From contig DILW01000133.1 in assembly GCA_002425245.1 (NCBI GenBank), forward strand, positions 1-18,131: a DNA stretch of 18,131 bases, written 5' to 3'. Positions 1 through 6,864 of this stretch are shown here, one piece after another. The first letter of the stretch is position 1; each line of letters starts with the position of its first letter. The notes beneath the pieces were generated by a model that was given only the letters and a program-made list of their open reading frames with translations, ran no database searches and was not told where the DNA came from. The stretch is from Betaproteobacteria bacterium UBA5582. GTDB taxonomy: Bacteria; Pseudomonadota; Gammaproteobacteria; Burkholderiales; Rhodocyclaceae. A program made the translations under genes and the position numbers.

Positions 1-468
1 GTGCTGTTCCTGACCGCCCGTTCCGACGAGGTCGACCGCATCGTCGGCCTCGAACTGGGCGGCGACGACTACGTGACCAAGCCGTTCAGCCCGCGCGAGG
101 TCGCCTCGCGGGTGCGCGCCATCCTGCGCCGCCTGCATCCGGAGCCGCGCCAGAACGGCGACTCCGGCGCCCAGGCGCCCAAGCCGGAAAGATTCGCCGT
201 CGACCGTGACGGTCTGCGCATCGCCTACCACGGCCACTGGCTGGCGCTGACCCGCTACGAATACCTGCTGCTGGCGCTGCTGCTCGAACGCCCGGGGCGC
301 ATCCTGAGCCGCCCGCAGATCATGGCGGCGGTGTGGCAGGACGACGGCGAAAGCCTGGAACGCACCGTCGACACCCACATCAAGACGCTGCGCGGCAAGC
401 TGCGCGCGGTGCGCGACGACGAGGTCATCCTCACCCATCGCGGCCTCGGCTACAGCCTGGCCGCCTGA
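1..468 (+). CDS. creB: CreB-type OmpR-family response regulator (5' partial)
   Basis: This is the C-terminal 155 residues of an OmpR/PhoB-family response regulator; the N-terminal receiver half, with its phospho-acceptor Asp, lies before the window. Visible receiver elements are the switch threonine in LFLTAR at the very start and the conserved lysine in YVTKPFSPRE. A linker rich in Pro/Gly follows, then a winged-helix DNA-binding domain (about residues 62-153) with LTRYEYLLLALLLERPGRIL and the recognition-helix region RTVDTHIKTLRGKLR. The GTG at base 1 is only the window edge, not a real start. The gene is named CreB because the next gene is a CreC-like kinase, a CreD gene lies downstream, and a perfect CreB tag is found before creD. 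The domain type is certain; the Cre assignment rests on context. Confidence 0.88.
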   Translation: MLFLTARSDEVDRIVGLELGGDDYVTKPFSPREVASRVRAILRRLHPEPRQNGDSGAQAPKPERFAVDRDGLRIAYHGHWLALTRYEYLLLALLLERPGRILSRPQIMAAVWQDDGESLERTVDTHIKTLRGKLRAVRDDEVILTHRGLGYSLAA

Positions 469-471
469 ACC

Positions 472-1899
472 GTGAACATCTCGGTCCGCCTGTTCTTCGG
501 CTATTTCCTGGTCGTTGGCCTGGCCGCCTGGTTCGTGCTGTACACCTTCGTCAAGGAAAGCGAGCCGAGCATCCGCCAGGCCACCGAGGAAAGCCTGGTC
601 GACAGCGCCAACCTGCTCGCCGAACTGGCCGCCGGCGAACTCGCCGCCGGGCGCATCGAGGACGGCGCCTTCGCCACGGCTGTCGCCGCCGCGCTGCAAC
701 GCCATCCTGGCGCCGAAATCTACGGCATCAAGAAGGACAGCGTCGACCTGCGCATCTACCTCACCGACGCACGCGGCGTCGTCGTCTACGACTCGGCCGG
801 GCAAGCCAAGGGCGCGGATTTCTCGCAATGGAAAGACGTCGCCCGCGTCCTGCGCGGCGAATACGGCGCCCGCCAGAGCCGCTACAACCCGGACGACCCG
901 ACCACCTCGGTGATGCACGTCGCCGCGCCGGTGCGCCGCGACGGCCAGTTGATCGGCGTCATCTCGCTGGCCAAGCCGATGACCTCGATCGCCCCCTTCG
1001 TCGACCGCGCCACCGACCGCGTCCGCTCATCCGGGCTGACCTTACTGCTGGCGACGGCGGTGATCGGCCTGGTGTTCACCGCCTGGCTCAGCTGGTCGAT
1101 CCACCGCCTGCGCGACTACGCCCGAGCCGTCAGCGAAGGACAGAAGGCCGAACCGCCGAGCGGCGGCGGCCGCCAACTCTCCGAACTGGCGCAAGCGCTG
1201 GCGACGATGCGCGAAAAGCTCGAAGGCAAGCAGTACGTCGAACGCTACGTGCAGAACCTGGCGCACGAAATGAAAAGCCCGCTGACGGCGGTGATCGGCG
1301 CCGCCGAAATCCTCGAAGACGAGCTACCGGAAGAAGACCGCCGCCGCTTCGCCGCCAGCATCGGCGAACAGGCCGGGCGCCTGCGCGACATCATCGACCG
1401 CATGCTGCAACTCGCCCGCGTCGAACAACTGCAAGCGCCCGGCGCCAGGGCCGCGGTCGACCTCGCCGAACTGCTCACAACCGCCGTCGCCGACCGCCAA
1501 CTCGCGCTCGCCGCGCGCAAACTGCACTGCGTGATCGACGCCGAACCGGGCCCCACCCTCAACGGCGACGCCTTCCTGCTGCGCCAGGCCGTCCTCAACC
1601 TGCTCGACAACGCCATCGAATTCTCGCCCGACGGCGGTGAAATCGCGCTGACTCTCCGTTCAACCGCCGAAGCCGCCGAAATCCGCATCCGCGACCACGG
1701 CGCCGGCGCCCCCGACTACGCCCTGGCGCAACTCTTCAACCGCTTCTACTCCCTGCCCCGCCCGGCCACCGGCAAGAAGAGCACAGGCCTCGGGCTGGCG
1801 CTGGTGCGCGAGGTGGCGCGGCTGCATGGCGGCGAGGCGGGGTTTGCGAATCATCCGGAGGGTGGTGGGGAAGCCTGGATCTGGTTGCCGCAGCCTTGA
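472..1899 (+). CDS. creC: CreC-type sensor histidine kinase
   Basis: A 475-residue membrane histidine kinase, the usual CreC length. The GTG start lies 3 bases after the creB stop, so the two genes are co-translated. Residues about 6-26 form the first membrane segment, a periplasmic sensor loop follows, and residues about 188-208 form the second. A HAMP-like stretch leads into the dimerisation and phosphoacceptor helix with LAHEMKSPLTAV, where His265 is the expected phosphorylation site. The ATPase domain shows the N box NLLDNAIEFS (Asn380), the G1 box RDHGAGAP and the G2 box STGLGLALVREVARLHGG. It should phosphorylate the upstream CreB. In E. coli CreC responds to carbon and redox status; the signal here is unknown. 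All kinase motifs look intact. Confidence 0.93.
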   Translation: MNISVRLFFGYFLVVGLAAWFVLYTFVKESEPSIRQATEESLVDSANLLAELAAGELAAGRIEDGAFATAVAAALQRHPGAEIYGIKKDSVDLRIYLTDARGVVVYDSAGQAKGADFSQWKDVARVLRGEYGARQSRYNPDDPTTSVMHVAAPVRRDGQLIGVISLAKPMTSIAPFVDRATDRVRSSGLTLLLATAVIGLVFTAWLSWSIHRLRDYARAVSEGQKAEPPSGGGRQLSELAQALATMREKLEGKQYVERYVQNLAHEMKSPLTAVIGAAEILEDELPEEDRRRFAASIGEQAGRLRDIIDRMLQLARVEQLQAPGARAAVDLAELLTTAVADRQLALAARKLHCVIDAEPGPTLNGDAFLLRQAVLNLLDNAIEFSPDGGEIALTLRSTAEAAEIRIRDHGAGAPDYALAQLFNRFYSLPRPATGKKSTGLGLALVREVARLHGGEAGFANHPEGGGEAWIWLPQP

Positions 1900-2016
1900 C
1901 ACCCCAGAACCCCGTAGCCATCTCTTGACGCGCTTTACCGATCGGAGCTTTCATGTCGCTAACCATCGTCGAAGTCATCAAACAGGCCGATCAGTTCTTT
2001 TAAAAATTTCATACCT
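1900..2016 (+). other. Intergenic left edge of the creC-creD insertion
   Basis: This gap between creC and the small acidic gene changes character midway. It begins with two -35-like boxes (TTGACA at 1896-1901, TTGACG at 1925-1930), but neither has a convincing -10 at the proper distance. A Shine-Dalgarno-like GGAG at 1944-1947 precedes a 16-codon ORF (1953-2003). An AT-rich run, TTTTAAAAATTTC, follows at about 1998-2010. No inverted terminal repeat or transposase remnant was found. Confidence 0.4.
1953..2003 (+). pseudogene. 16-codon leader or truncated gene start
   Basis: ATG at 1953 follows GGAG with 5-base spacing, the best ribosome-binding site in this gap. It encodes MSLTIVEVIKQADQFF and then stops with TAA. 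The first 14 residues look like the start of a normal protein rather than random sequence, and faintly recall the N-termini of HipA-like kinase family proteins; that resemblance is from memory and weak. The simplest reading is a gene 5' end cut off by insertion or deletion at about base 1995. A short leader peptide is the alternative. Confidence 0.35.
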
Positions 2017-2268
2017 ATGCCAGAACTTCTTGCCTTGAATCAAAACTATCGAAGCAAGCCTTTGTGGACAAGCAAAATCCCGAGCGAAGACATTGACGAC
2101 GAATCATGGTCGATTGCTTACGCATTTACTGAAGCCCTTGTGGCTGCTTGGGGCGACCAAAGCCACTGGGAAGAAGGCTACGAACTGGTTGTGGTAGGTG
2201 AAGTTGATGGTACGGAAATCGAAAGGGCTTGCGATGTCTATACCCGTCTGCCAACCGATGATGAATAA
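2017..2268 (+). CDS. Small acidic hypothetical protein upstream of rhuM
   Basis: An 83-residue protein I do not recognise. It is strongly acidic, with Asp/Glu-rich stretches such as PSEDIDDESW and a PTDDE C-terminus, and has aromatic residues around AWGDQSHWEEGYE. No signal peptide, membrane segment or known motif is visible. The coding region is clearly lower in GC than creC before it and uses codons such as AAA, ACT and GAA more freely, which suggests horizontal origin together with its neighbour. No good Shine-Dalgarno sequence precedes the ATG at 2017, so the start is uncertain. It ends 18 bases before rhuM on the same strand, so the two may be co-transcribed. A protein partner or modulator of RhuM is possible, but this is speculation from adjacency. 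Confidence 0.6.
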   Translation: MPELLALNQNYRSKPLWTSKIPSEDIDDESWSIAYAFTEALVAAWGDQSHWEEGYELVVVGEVDGTEIERACDVYTRLPTDDE

Positions 2269-2286
2269 GCACATCACCTAAACACC

Positions 2287-3300
2287 ATGTCCGAACTCAT
2301 CCTCTACACCACCGAAGACGGCCAAACCAGCATCAAGCTGCGCGCCGAGGATGGCACGGTCTGGCTGTCGCAGCAGGAAATGGCCGAGTTGTTCGCGACC
2401 AGCATCCCGAACATCAACCAGCATGTGCGCAAAATTCTGGCTGAGGGCGAGCAGACCGAGGCAACTATTAAGTCTTGCTTAATAGTTCAAGACGAAGGCA
2501 GCAGAAGCGTTCGGCGCAAAACCATGGTGTACAGCCTGCCGCTGATCCTGGCCGTCGGCTACCGGGTGCGCTCGGCGCGCGGTACGCAGTTCCGGCAGTG
2601 GGCGACACGGCATCTGAACGAATTCCTGGTCAAGGGCTTCGTCATGGACGACGCGCGACTGAAGGACCCGGCCGGCTGGGATTATTTCGACGAACTGCTG
2701 GCCCGCATCCGGGACATCCGGAGTTCGGAGAAGCGCTTCTACCAGAAGGTGCGCGACATTTACGCAACGGCAGTCGATTACGACAGCAAGAGCGAGGCGG
2801 CGCAACTGTTCTTCAAGAAAGTGCAGAACAAGATGCTGTGGGCAATCACCGGCCAGACGGCGGCCGAGTTGATTGCCGCTCGCGCCGATGTCGGGGCGCC
2901 GAACATGGGATTGACCACTTGGGCCGGCACACAGGTTCGCCAGAAGGACGTGACGATTGCCAAGAATTACCTGAACGCCGAGGAGATCGACGAGTTGAAC
3001 CGCGTCGTCACCATGTATCTGGAATTCGCCGAAGATCAGGCGCGCCGCCGAAAGACGATGACCATGACCGATTGGGCTGACCGGCTCGACGCCTTCCTGA
3101 ATTTCAACGAACGAGAAGTGCTGACGCATGCCGGCAAACTACGCGCCGAAGTCGCGGAAAAGCTGGCACTGGAGCGCTACACGGCTTTTGATAGCGCGCG
3201 CCGACAACACGCCGCAGAGCTCGCTGATGCCGAAGATATGGCAGCACTTGAAGTGCTGCAAAAAACAACACCAATCGACCCGGGGTCGGATCAGGCGTAA
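2287..3300 (+). CDS. rhuM: RhuM-family protein (KilA/antirepressor-like N-terminus)
   Basis: A full-length 337-residue member of the RhuM family, named after a Salmonella pathogenicity-island gene; its molecular function is unknown. The N-terminal half (about 1-125) carries WLSQQEMAELF, ATIKSCLIVQDEG and YSLPLILAVGYRVRSARGTQ, then FRQWATRHLNEFLVKGFV, an arrangement shared with Bro/KilA-type phage antirepressor DNA-binding domains. The C-terminal half (about 140-305) has ITGQTAAELIAARAD, GLTTWAGTQVRQKDVTIAKNYLNAEEIDELNR and FLNFNEREVLTHAGK, conserved in the family as I recall it. Family members often lie in genomic islands near restriction or toxin genes. The gene is intact and begins 18 bases after the small acidic gene, with no clear Shine-Dalgarno sequence. 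It interrupts an otherwise collinear creBC-creD locus and contains two perfect inverted repeats. Confidence 0.9.
   Translation: MSELILYTTEDGQTSIKLRAEDGTVWLSQQEMAELFATSIPNINQHVRKILAEGEQTEATIKSCLIVQDEGSRSVRRKTMVYSLPLILAVGYRVRSARGTQFRQWATRHLNEFLVKGFVMDDARLKDPAGWDYFDELLARIRDIRSSEKRFYQKVRDIYATAVDYDSKSEAAQLFFKKVQNKMLWAITGQTAAELIAARADVGAPNMGLTTWAGTQVRQKDVTIAKNYLNAEEIDELNRVVTMYLEFAEDQARRRKTMTMTDWADRLDAFLNFNEREVLTHAGKLRAEVAEKLALERYTAFDSARRQHAAELADAEDMAALEVLQKTTPIDPGSDQA
2463..2493. repeat. 10-bp perfect inverted repeat inside rhuM
   Basis: AACTATTAAG (2463-2472) is separated by the 5-base loop TCTTG from its exact complement CTTAATAGTT (2478-2487). A second, mutually exclusive pairing is GTCTTG (2472-2477) with CAAGAC (2488-2493), which would place the right arm of the first hairpin in its loop. 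The island is AT-rich and uses TTA and ATA codons that are rare in the surrounding GC-rich reading frame. Confidence 0.85.
3241..3259. repeat. 19-bp perfect palindrome near the 3' end of rhuM
   Basis: GCAGCACTT and AAGTGCTGC are exact 9-base complements around a single central G. The sequence encodes AALEVL of RhuM. It is followed by a run of A on the plus strand and is therefore not a usual terminator for this strand. Confidence 0.8.
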
Positions 3301-3311
3301 CAACCGTCAGG

Positions 3312-3396
3312 CGCTACAGCCCCAAAGCGGACCAGACTTAGCGTCCATACGTTGCGCCACTACGAACGTATCGGACTGATCGCGCCGGTTGCCCGC
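3312..3396 (+). pseudogene. Decayed N-terminal fragment of a MerR-type regulator
   Basis: Two short reading frames together match the start of a MerR-family helix-turn-helix domain. Bases 3312-3338 encode RYSPKADQT, and bases 3340-3396, in another frame, encode SVHTLRHYERIGLIAPVAR. The family pattern is roughly Y-S-(I/P)-x-x-V-A-x-x-T-G-L-S-x-x-T-L-R-(Y/H)-Y-E-R-x-G-L-(I/L). The join lacks the bases for Gly-Leu and shifts frame, and a TAG stop falls at 3339-3341, so no intact protein can be made. No start codon is evident and the effector-binding part is absent. It begins 11 bases after the rhuM stop and ends 4 bases before the CreB tag of creD, so it marks the right edge of the inserted material. 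The match is to a highly conserved motif and is unlikely to be chance. Confidence 0.75.
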
Positions 3397-3400
3397 CCAC

Positions 3401-3416
3401 TTCACCCCCGCTTCAC
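3401..3416 (+). promoter_or_regulatory. CreB-binding tag upstream of creD
   Basis: TTCAC (3401-3405), six bases, then TTCAC (3412-3416) matches exactly the direct-repeat cre tag TTCAC-N6-TTCAC described for E. coli CreB targets. It lies 77 bases before the creD ATG and would let CreBC control creD even though the operon is split. No clear -10 box was found downstream of it. Confidence 0.75.
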
Positions 3417-3493
3417 AATCCCCCGCCCCGACTTCGCCCTGCCCTCACTTGCGGCGGCGAGACTGGCTCCGTCATTCACTCAGGGAGCCATTC

Positions 3494-4825
3494 ATGGACC
3501 GCAAGTTGCTGTTCAAGATTATTGCCGTTGTCGTCATGTCCATCCTGCTGCTGGTGCCGCTGGCGCTGATCGAGGGGCAGATTCGGGATCGTAGCCAGCG
3601 CCAGCACGAGGTGCAGCAGAACATTGCCAACAGTTCGGCCGGCGCACAGACGCTGGTCGGGCCGGTGATCCTGCTCGAATTCCGCGAGCGGGTGCAGGAG
3701 CCGGCGCGCGATCCGGCCAGCGGCAAGATCACCGGCACGGTGTCGCGCATCGCGACGCAGCGCCGGCTGATCTCCGCCGAGAGCCTGGACATTGACGGCG
3801 CAGCGCGGGTGGAGAACCGCCATCGCGGCATTTACCAGGCGCAGCTGTTCCATCTCGATCTGGCCAACCAGGCGAAGCTGGTGATCGAGCCCTTCGCCGC
3901 CAGCATACCGGAGCGCACGCTGATCGATGCCGAGGCGACGCTGGTCGTGGGCGTTTCCGATCCGCGCGGGGTCGATGTCGATCCCGAGGTGACGATCAAC
4001 GGCCAGCCTTTCCGTTTCATCACGCCGGGCAACCGGCTGGAGACCGGCGAGGCACTGAAGATGCCGCAGTTGATCGTGCCGCTGGGGCGCATCGACCCGA
4101 GCAAGACGCACAGTTTCGACGTGCGCTTTCCGCTGCAGCTGACCGGCACCACCCGCCTGGCGATCACGCCGAGCGCGGAGAGCAACCGGATTCACCTGAA
4201 GTCGGACTGGCCGCACCCCAATTTCGGCGGCCGCTTCCTGCCGCGCGAGCGCAGCGTCGGCGCCGACGGCTTCGATGCGCAGTGGGCGATTTCCCACCTC
4301 GCCCGCGATTTCGACCAGGCGCTGGACCCGACTTCGGGCGAGGCGCTGTCGATCGACTTCGTCGACCCGGTGAATGTTTACCTGCAATCGGAGCGGGCGG
4401 TGAAGTACGGCATCCTGTTCATCGTCCTCACCTTTGCCGGCTTCTTTCTCACCGAAATCCTGCGCCGCGCGCCGATCCACCCGATGCAGTACCTGCTGGT
4501 CGGGCTGGCGCTGGCGCTCTTCTTCCTGCTGCTCATCGCCTTGTCCGAACATCTGTCGTTCGCGCTGGCTTACGGGCTGTCCTCGCTCGCCTGCATCGCG
4601 CTGATCGGCTTCTACCTGGCCGGCGCGCTGGGCGGCGCGCGGCGCGGGCTGGCTTTTGCCGGCGGCCTCACCGGCTTGTATGGGGTGCTGTACGGCGTGC
4701 TGCTTTCGGAAGACAACGCGCTGCTGATGGGCGCCCTGCTGCTGTTCACGGCGCTGGGCACGATCATGCTCGCCACCCGCCGCGTCGATTGGCACAGTCT
4801 GGCCGGCAAGACGGAGCAGGCTTGA
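3494..4825 (+). CDS. creD: CreD-type inner-membrane protein
   Basis: A 443-residue protein close to the length of E. coli CreD (450), the inner-membrane protein whose expression is controlled by CreBC. The ATG at 3494 is chosen because AGGGAG at 3482-3487 gives a proper ribosome-binding site and the protein then begins MDRKLLFKIIAVVVMSILLL, the expected N-terminal membrane anchor; longer in-frame starts run into the upstream control region. A large periplasmic domain (about residues 30-310) follows, with the family-like GPVILLEF and LPRERSVGADGFDAQWAISHLAR. Then come about five or six hydrophobic segments from KYGILFIVLTFAGFFLTEI to LLFTALGTIMLATRR. In other bacteria creD expression reports Cre activity and affects envelope traits such as colicin and beta-lactam responses. 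It is separated from creBC by the rhuM insertion but keeps its own CreB tag. Confidence 0.92.
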   Translation: MDRKLLFKIIAVVVMSILLLVPLALIEGQIRDRSQRQHEVQQNIANSSAGAQTLVGPVILLEFRERVQEPARDPASGKITGTVSRIATQRRLISAESLDIDGAARVENRHRGIYQAQLFHLDLANQAKLVIEPFAASIPERTLIDAEATLVVGVSDPRGVDVDPEVTINGQPFRFITPGNRLETGEALKMPQLIVPLGRIDPSKTHSFDVRFPLQLTGTTRLAITPSAESNRIHLKSDWPHPNFGGRFLPRERSVGADGFDAQWAISHLARDFDQALDPTSGEALSIDFVDPVNVYLQSERAVKYGILFIVLTFAGFFLTEILRRAPIHPMQYLLVGLALALFFLLLIALSEHLSFALAYGLSSLACIALIGFYLAGALGGARRGLAFAGGLTGLYGVLYGVLLSEDNALLMGALLLFTALGTIMLATRRVDWHSLAGKTEQA

Positions 4826-4906
4826 TGGCGGCGGCTACCGAGCATCGCCCGCGGGCTGCTGGGCGGCTGGCAGGCGCTCGACAAGGGAAATGCCTGGCGC
4901 ACCATG

Positions 4907-4932
4907 AAAAAAGCCGGACTTTCGTCCGGCTT
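4907..4932 (-). terminator. Intrinsic terminator between convergent genes
   Basis: AAGCCGGAC (4911-4919) pairs perfectly with GTCCGGCTT (4924-4932) around a TTTC loop. On the minus strand the hairpin is followed by six T (complement of 4907-4912), making it a good terminator for the minus-strand nucleotidase that ends at 4954. On the plus strand only a short T run follows, so it may also stop creD transcription, but less efficiently. Confidence 0.8.
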
Positions 4933-4953
4933 TGCTGGGTAGCCCCGTCTGAC

Positions 4954-6822
4954 TTATGGGGTAACCGATTTCAGGCTGTAGGTCGTCAAGTCCAGCGCGG
5001 GAAGCTGCTTGTTGGGCAAGGATTTGATGTAATTCACCAAGGGCACGTAATAGAGAATGTAGGTATCCTCGAACACGGTGGGGTCCGCATCCCTCACGCT
5101 CTTGAAGCTCAGATAGTTGTCTTTGCCCTGGGCGGTGAATGAGTTGGTAGCAACGGTGTACAGGGTGTCGTTGGCAATGGCTGACCAGGTGCCGGTCTTC
5201 CGGTCCTGAACTTCCACATTCTTGATCACTCCGTATTCGCCGCCGCTGAGGAAGACGTCGTAACGAAGACCCGCCGCAGCCGGGAAGGCGCCGGTGGAAC
5301 CCGAGTGAAGCGAGTAGTAGGCGCCTTCGTTGAGCACCTTGACGATGTCGGAGCCCTTCATTTTGATCATGACGATCGTGTTGGAGAAGGGCAAAACCTC
5401 GATCACCTGCGCCATGGTAATCGGGCCGGCGAGCAAGTTGGCTCTTACCCCGCCGACATTCTGGATAGCGACATCGATCGCCGGATTGGTTTTCCGGAAC
5501 GCTTCGGCAACAACTTGTCCGGCGTAACTTCCGGTTGGTGTCTGACCGGGGGAAAACGGGGTGGGAATCCGGGTGTTGGCCATCGTTTGCGTGATGCTGC
5601 CGACCACTTCGTTCTTTGCCTGCTCCAGTTTCACCCGGTAAGGCGCAAGGAGCGCATCAATGGTGGAATCCAGGCCGGCCACGGTCAGGATGGGAGAAGC
5701 GTTGATGGCTGTCATGATCTGGGTTTTTACATCTTCGGCCACCTGAACGAATGTTCCCGCAGCGTTCTTGCGCTGGAACTTGTCACCGACAGGAATGATG
5801 ATGTTGCCGCCGGCTTTTTTCACTTTGCCGTCGGCATCGAAGTCGACATTCAGCACGCCGAGCGCATAGGCATAGCTCCACGCGGTTACTACGTAGACAG
5901 GGTCGCCGTTGGGGCCTTTGACCGTGGTCGGGTATTTCCCGAGACCATCCATCTTTGCAATGCTGTCGTGGCTGTAACCGGTAAATGGACCGGTCTGGTC
6001 GTTGGCATAGATGGGCGCCAGTCCGATCTGGGCGAGTTGCGCGGTATCCCCGAGAAGGGAGTGGGTATCCCCGCCGACGATCACATCAAGACCGGGAACC
6101 TGCTGTGCAAACAGGATATCGTTGTAGTAACCGACGTGGCTGACCAGAACGATCTTGTTGACACCTTTGGCTTCAAGTTCGGCCACAATTTTCTTGGCAG
6201 TCTTGATTTCATCGGCAAAAGTAACGTTATCGGAAACCAGTGAAGAATTCTTGGTCTTTTCGACTTTCAGAATCCCGAAAATGCCGATTTTTTCGCCATC
6301 AATTTCCTTGATGACATAAGGTTTTATCTTGTCCTTGACTGCGTAGAGTGGACTCTTCGGTTCTGGCGACATATTGGCAGACAATATGGGGAAATTAGCC
6401 ATACCGATGAGTTCTGCGAGCCTGGCATCGCCTTCGTCAAACTCGTGATTGCCGAGGGTGTAACCGTCAAGTTTGAGTTCGTTGAATATTTTGAAATCCG
6501 GTTCCCCCTTGAAAAGCGAGAAATAGAGCGTACCGTTAAGCTCACCGCTATTAACCACGATACTGTGGTCGTTTCTTTCCTTTTTGATAATCGTGGAAAG
6601 CCTGGCGAAGCCGCCCATGTCGACCCGGGTTGCAACATTGTCGATCATGAGATCATAGCTGCTGCTGTCGAGGTACGAGTGATGATCGTTGGTATGAATG
6701 ATCTTGACCGATACGGCCTTGGGCGCTCCGCCACCGCCATCGTCGACGCAACCGAATAGTGTGGCCACGCTACCGGCAAGAAATATAGCCCTTAGAACCT
6801 GACCCAATGAAAGCGAAGGCAT
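4954..6822 (-). CDS. NadN/UshA-like lipoprotein 5'-nucleotidase
   Basis: A 622-residue exported metallophosphatase with a C-terminal 5'-nucleotidase domain, closest in memory to Haemophilus NadN (NAD pyrophosphatase/5'-nucleotidase). The start at 6822 is chosen because TGAGGT sits 7 bases upstream and the protein then opens with a signal peptide and a lipobox-like LFGC (Cys25), predicting an outer-membrane or periplasmic lipoprotein. A longer frame from 6951 would bury this signal. Metal-site motifs are HTNDHH (Asp46, His48), TLGNHEFD (Asn125, His126), VSHVGY and VGGDTHSLLG. The motif usually reading GDxxxGT is SGELNGT here, with Glu94 in place of the metal-bridging Asp. The C-terminal domain has IQNVGGVRANLLAG, LPFSNT and STGAFPAAAGLRYD. 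GC is visibly lower than in flanking genes. Activity may be altered; the fold assignment is secure. Confidence 0.88.
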   Translation of the reverse strand: MPSLSLGQVLRAIFLAGSVATLFGCVDDGGGGAPKAVSVKIIHTNDHHSYLDSSSYDLMIDNVATRVDMGGFARLSTIIKKERNDHSIVVNSGELNGTLYFSLFKGEPDFKIFNELKLDGYTLGNHEFDEGDARLAELIGMANFPILSANMSPEPKSPLYAVKDKIKPYVIKEIDGEKIGIFGILKVEKTKNSSLVSDNVTFADEIKTAKKIVAELEAKGVNKIVLVSHVGYYNDILFAQQVPGLDVIVGGDTHSLLGDTAQLAQIGLAPIYANDQTGPFTGYSHDSIAKMDGLGKYPTTVKGPNGDPVYVVTAWSYAYALGVLNVDFDADGKVKKAGGNIIIPVGDKFQRKNAAGTFVQVAEDVKTQIMTAINASPILTVAGLDSTIDALLAPYRVKLEQAKNEVVGSITQTMANTRIPTPFSPGQTPTGSYAGQVVAEAFRKTNPAIDVAIQNVGGVRANLLAGPITMAQVIEVLPFSNTIVMIKMKGSDIVKVLNEGAYYSLHSGSTGAFPAAAGLRYDVFLSGGEYGVIKNVEVQDRKTGTWSAIANDTLYTVATNSFTAQGKDNYLSFKSVRDADPTVFEDTYILYYVPLVNYIKSLPNKQLPALDLTTYSLKSVTP

Positions 6823-6864
6823 GATATTTACCTCAGTTAATGATCCGATATATCCGAGAAAAAT

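Noticed and set aside
2463..2493. Full H-type pseudoknot formed by loop TCTTG pairing with the CAAGA that follows the rhuM hairpin
   Set aside because: There are no linker bases to cross a 10-bp stem, so both stems cannot form together; only alternative hairpins are possible.
1989..3294. GATCAG at both 1989-1994 and 3289-3294 as a possible target-site duplication around the rhuM cassette
   Set aside because: Six bases are expected often by chance, the second copy is inside the rhuM coding end, and no terminal inverted repeats or transposase accompany it.
3476..4795. 439-codon minus-strand frame antisense to creD
   Set aside because: Composition (Gln/Arg/Glu-rich, low complexity) is that of a shadow frame; creD has clear family sequence and a ribosome-binding site.
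4826..4910. Possible protein fragment (GLLGGWQALDKGNAW) between creD and the terminator
   Set aside because: It reads smoothly in one frame but matches no family I can name, and the stretch is too short to call a gene remnant.
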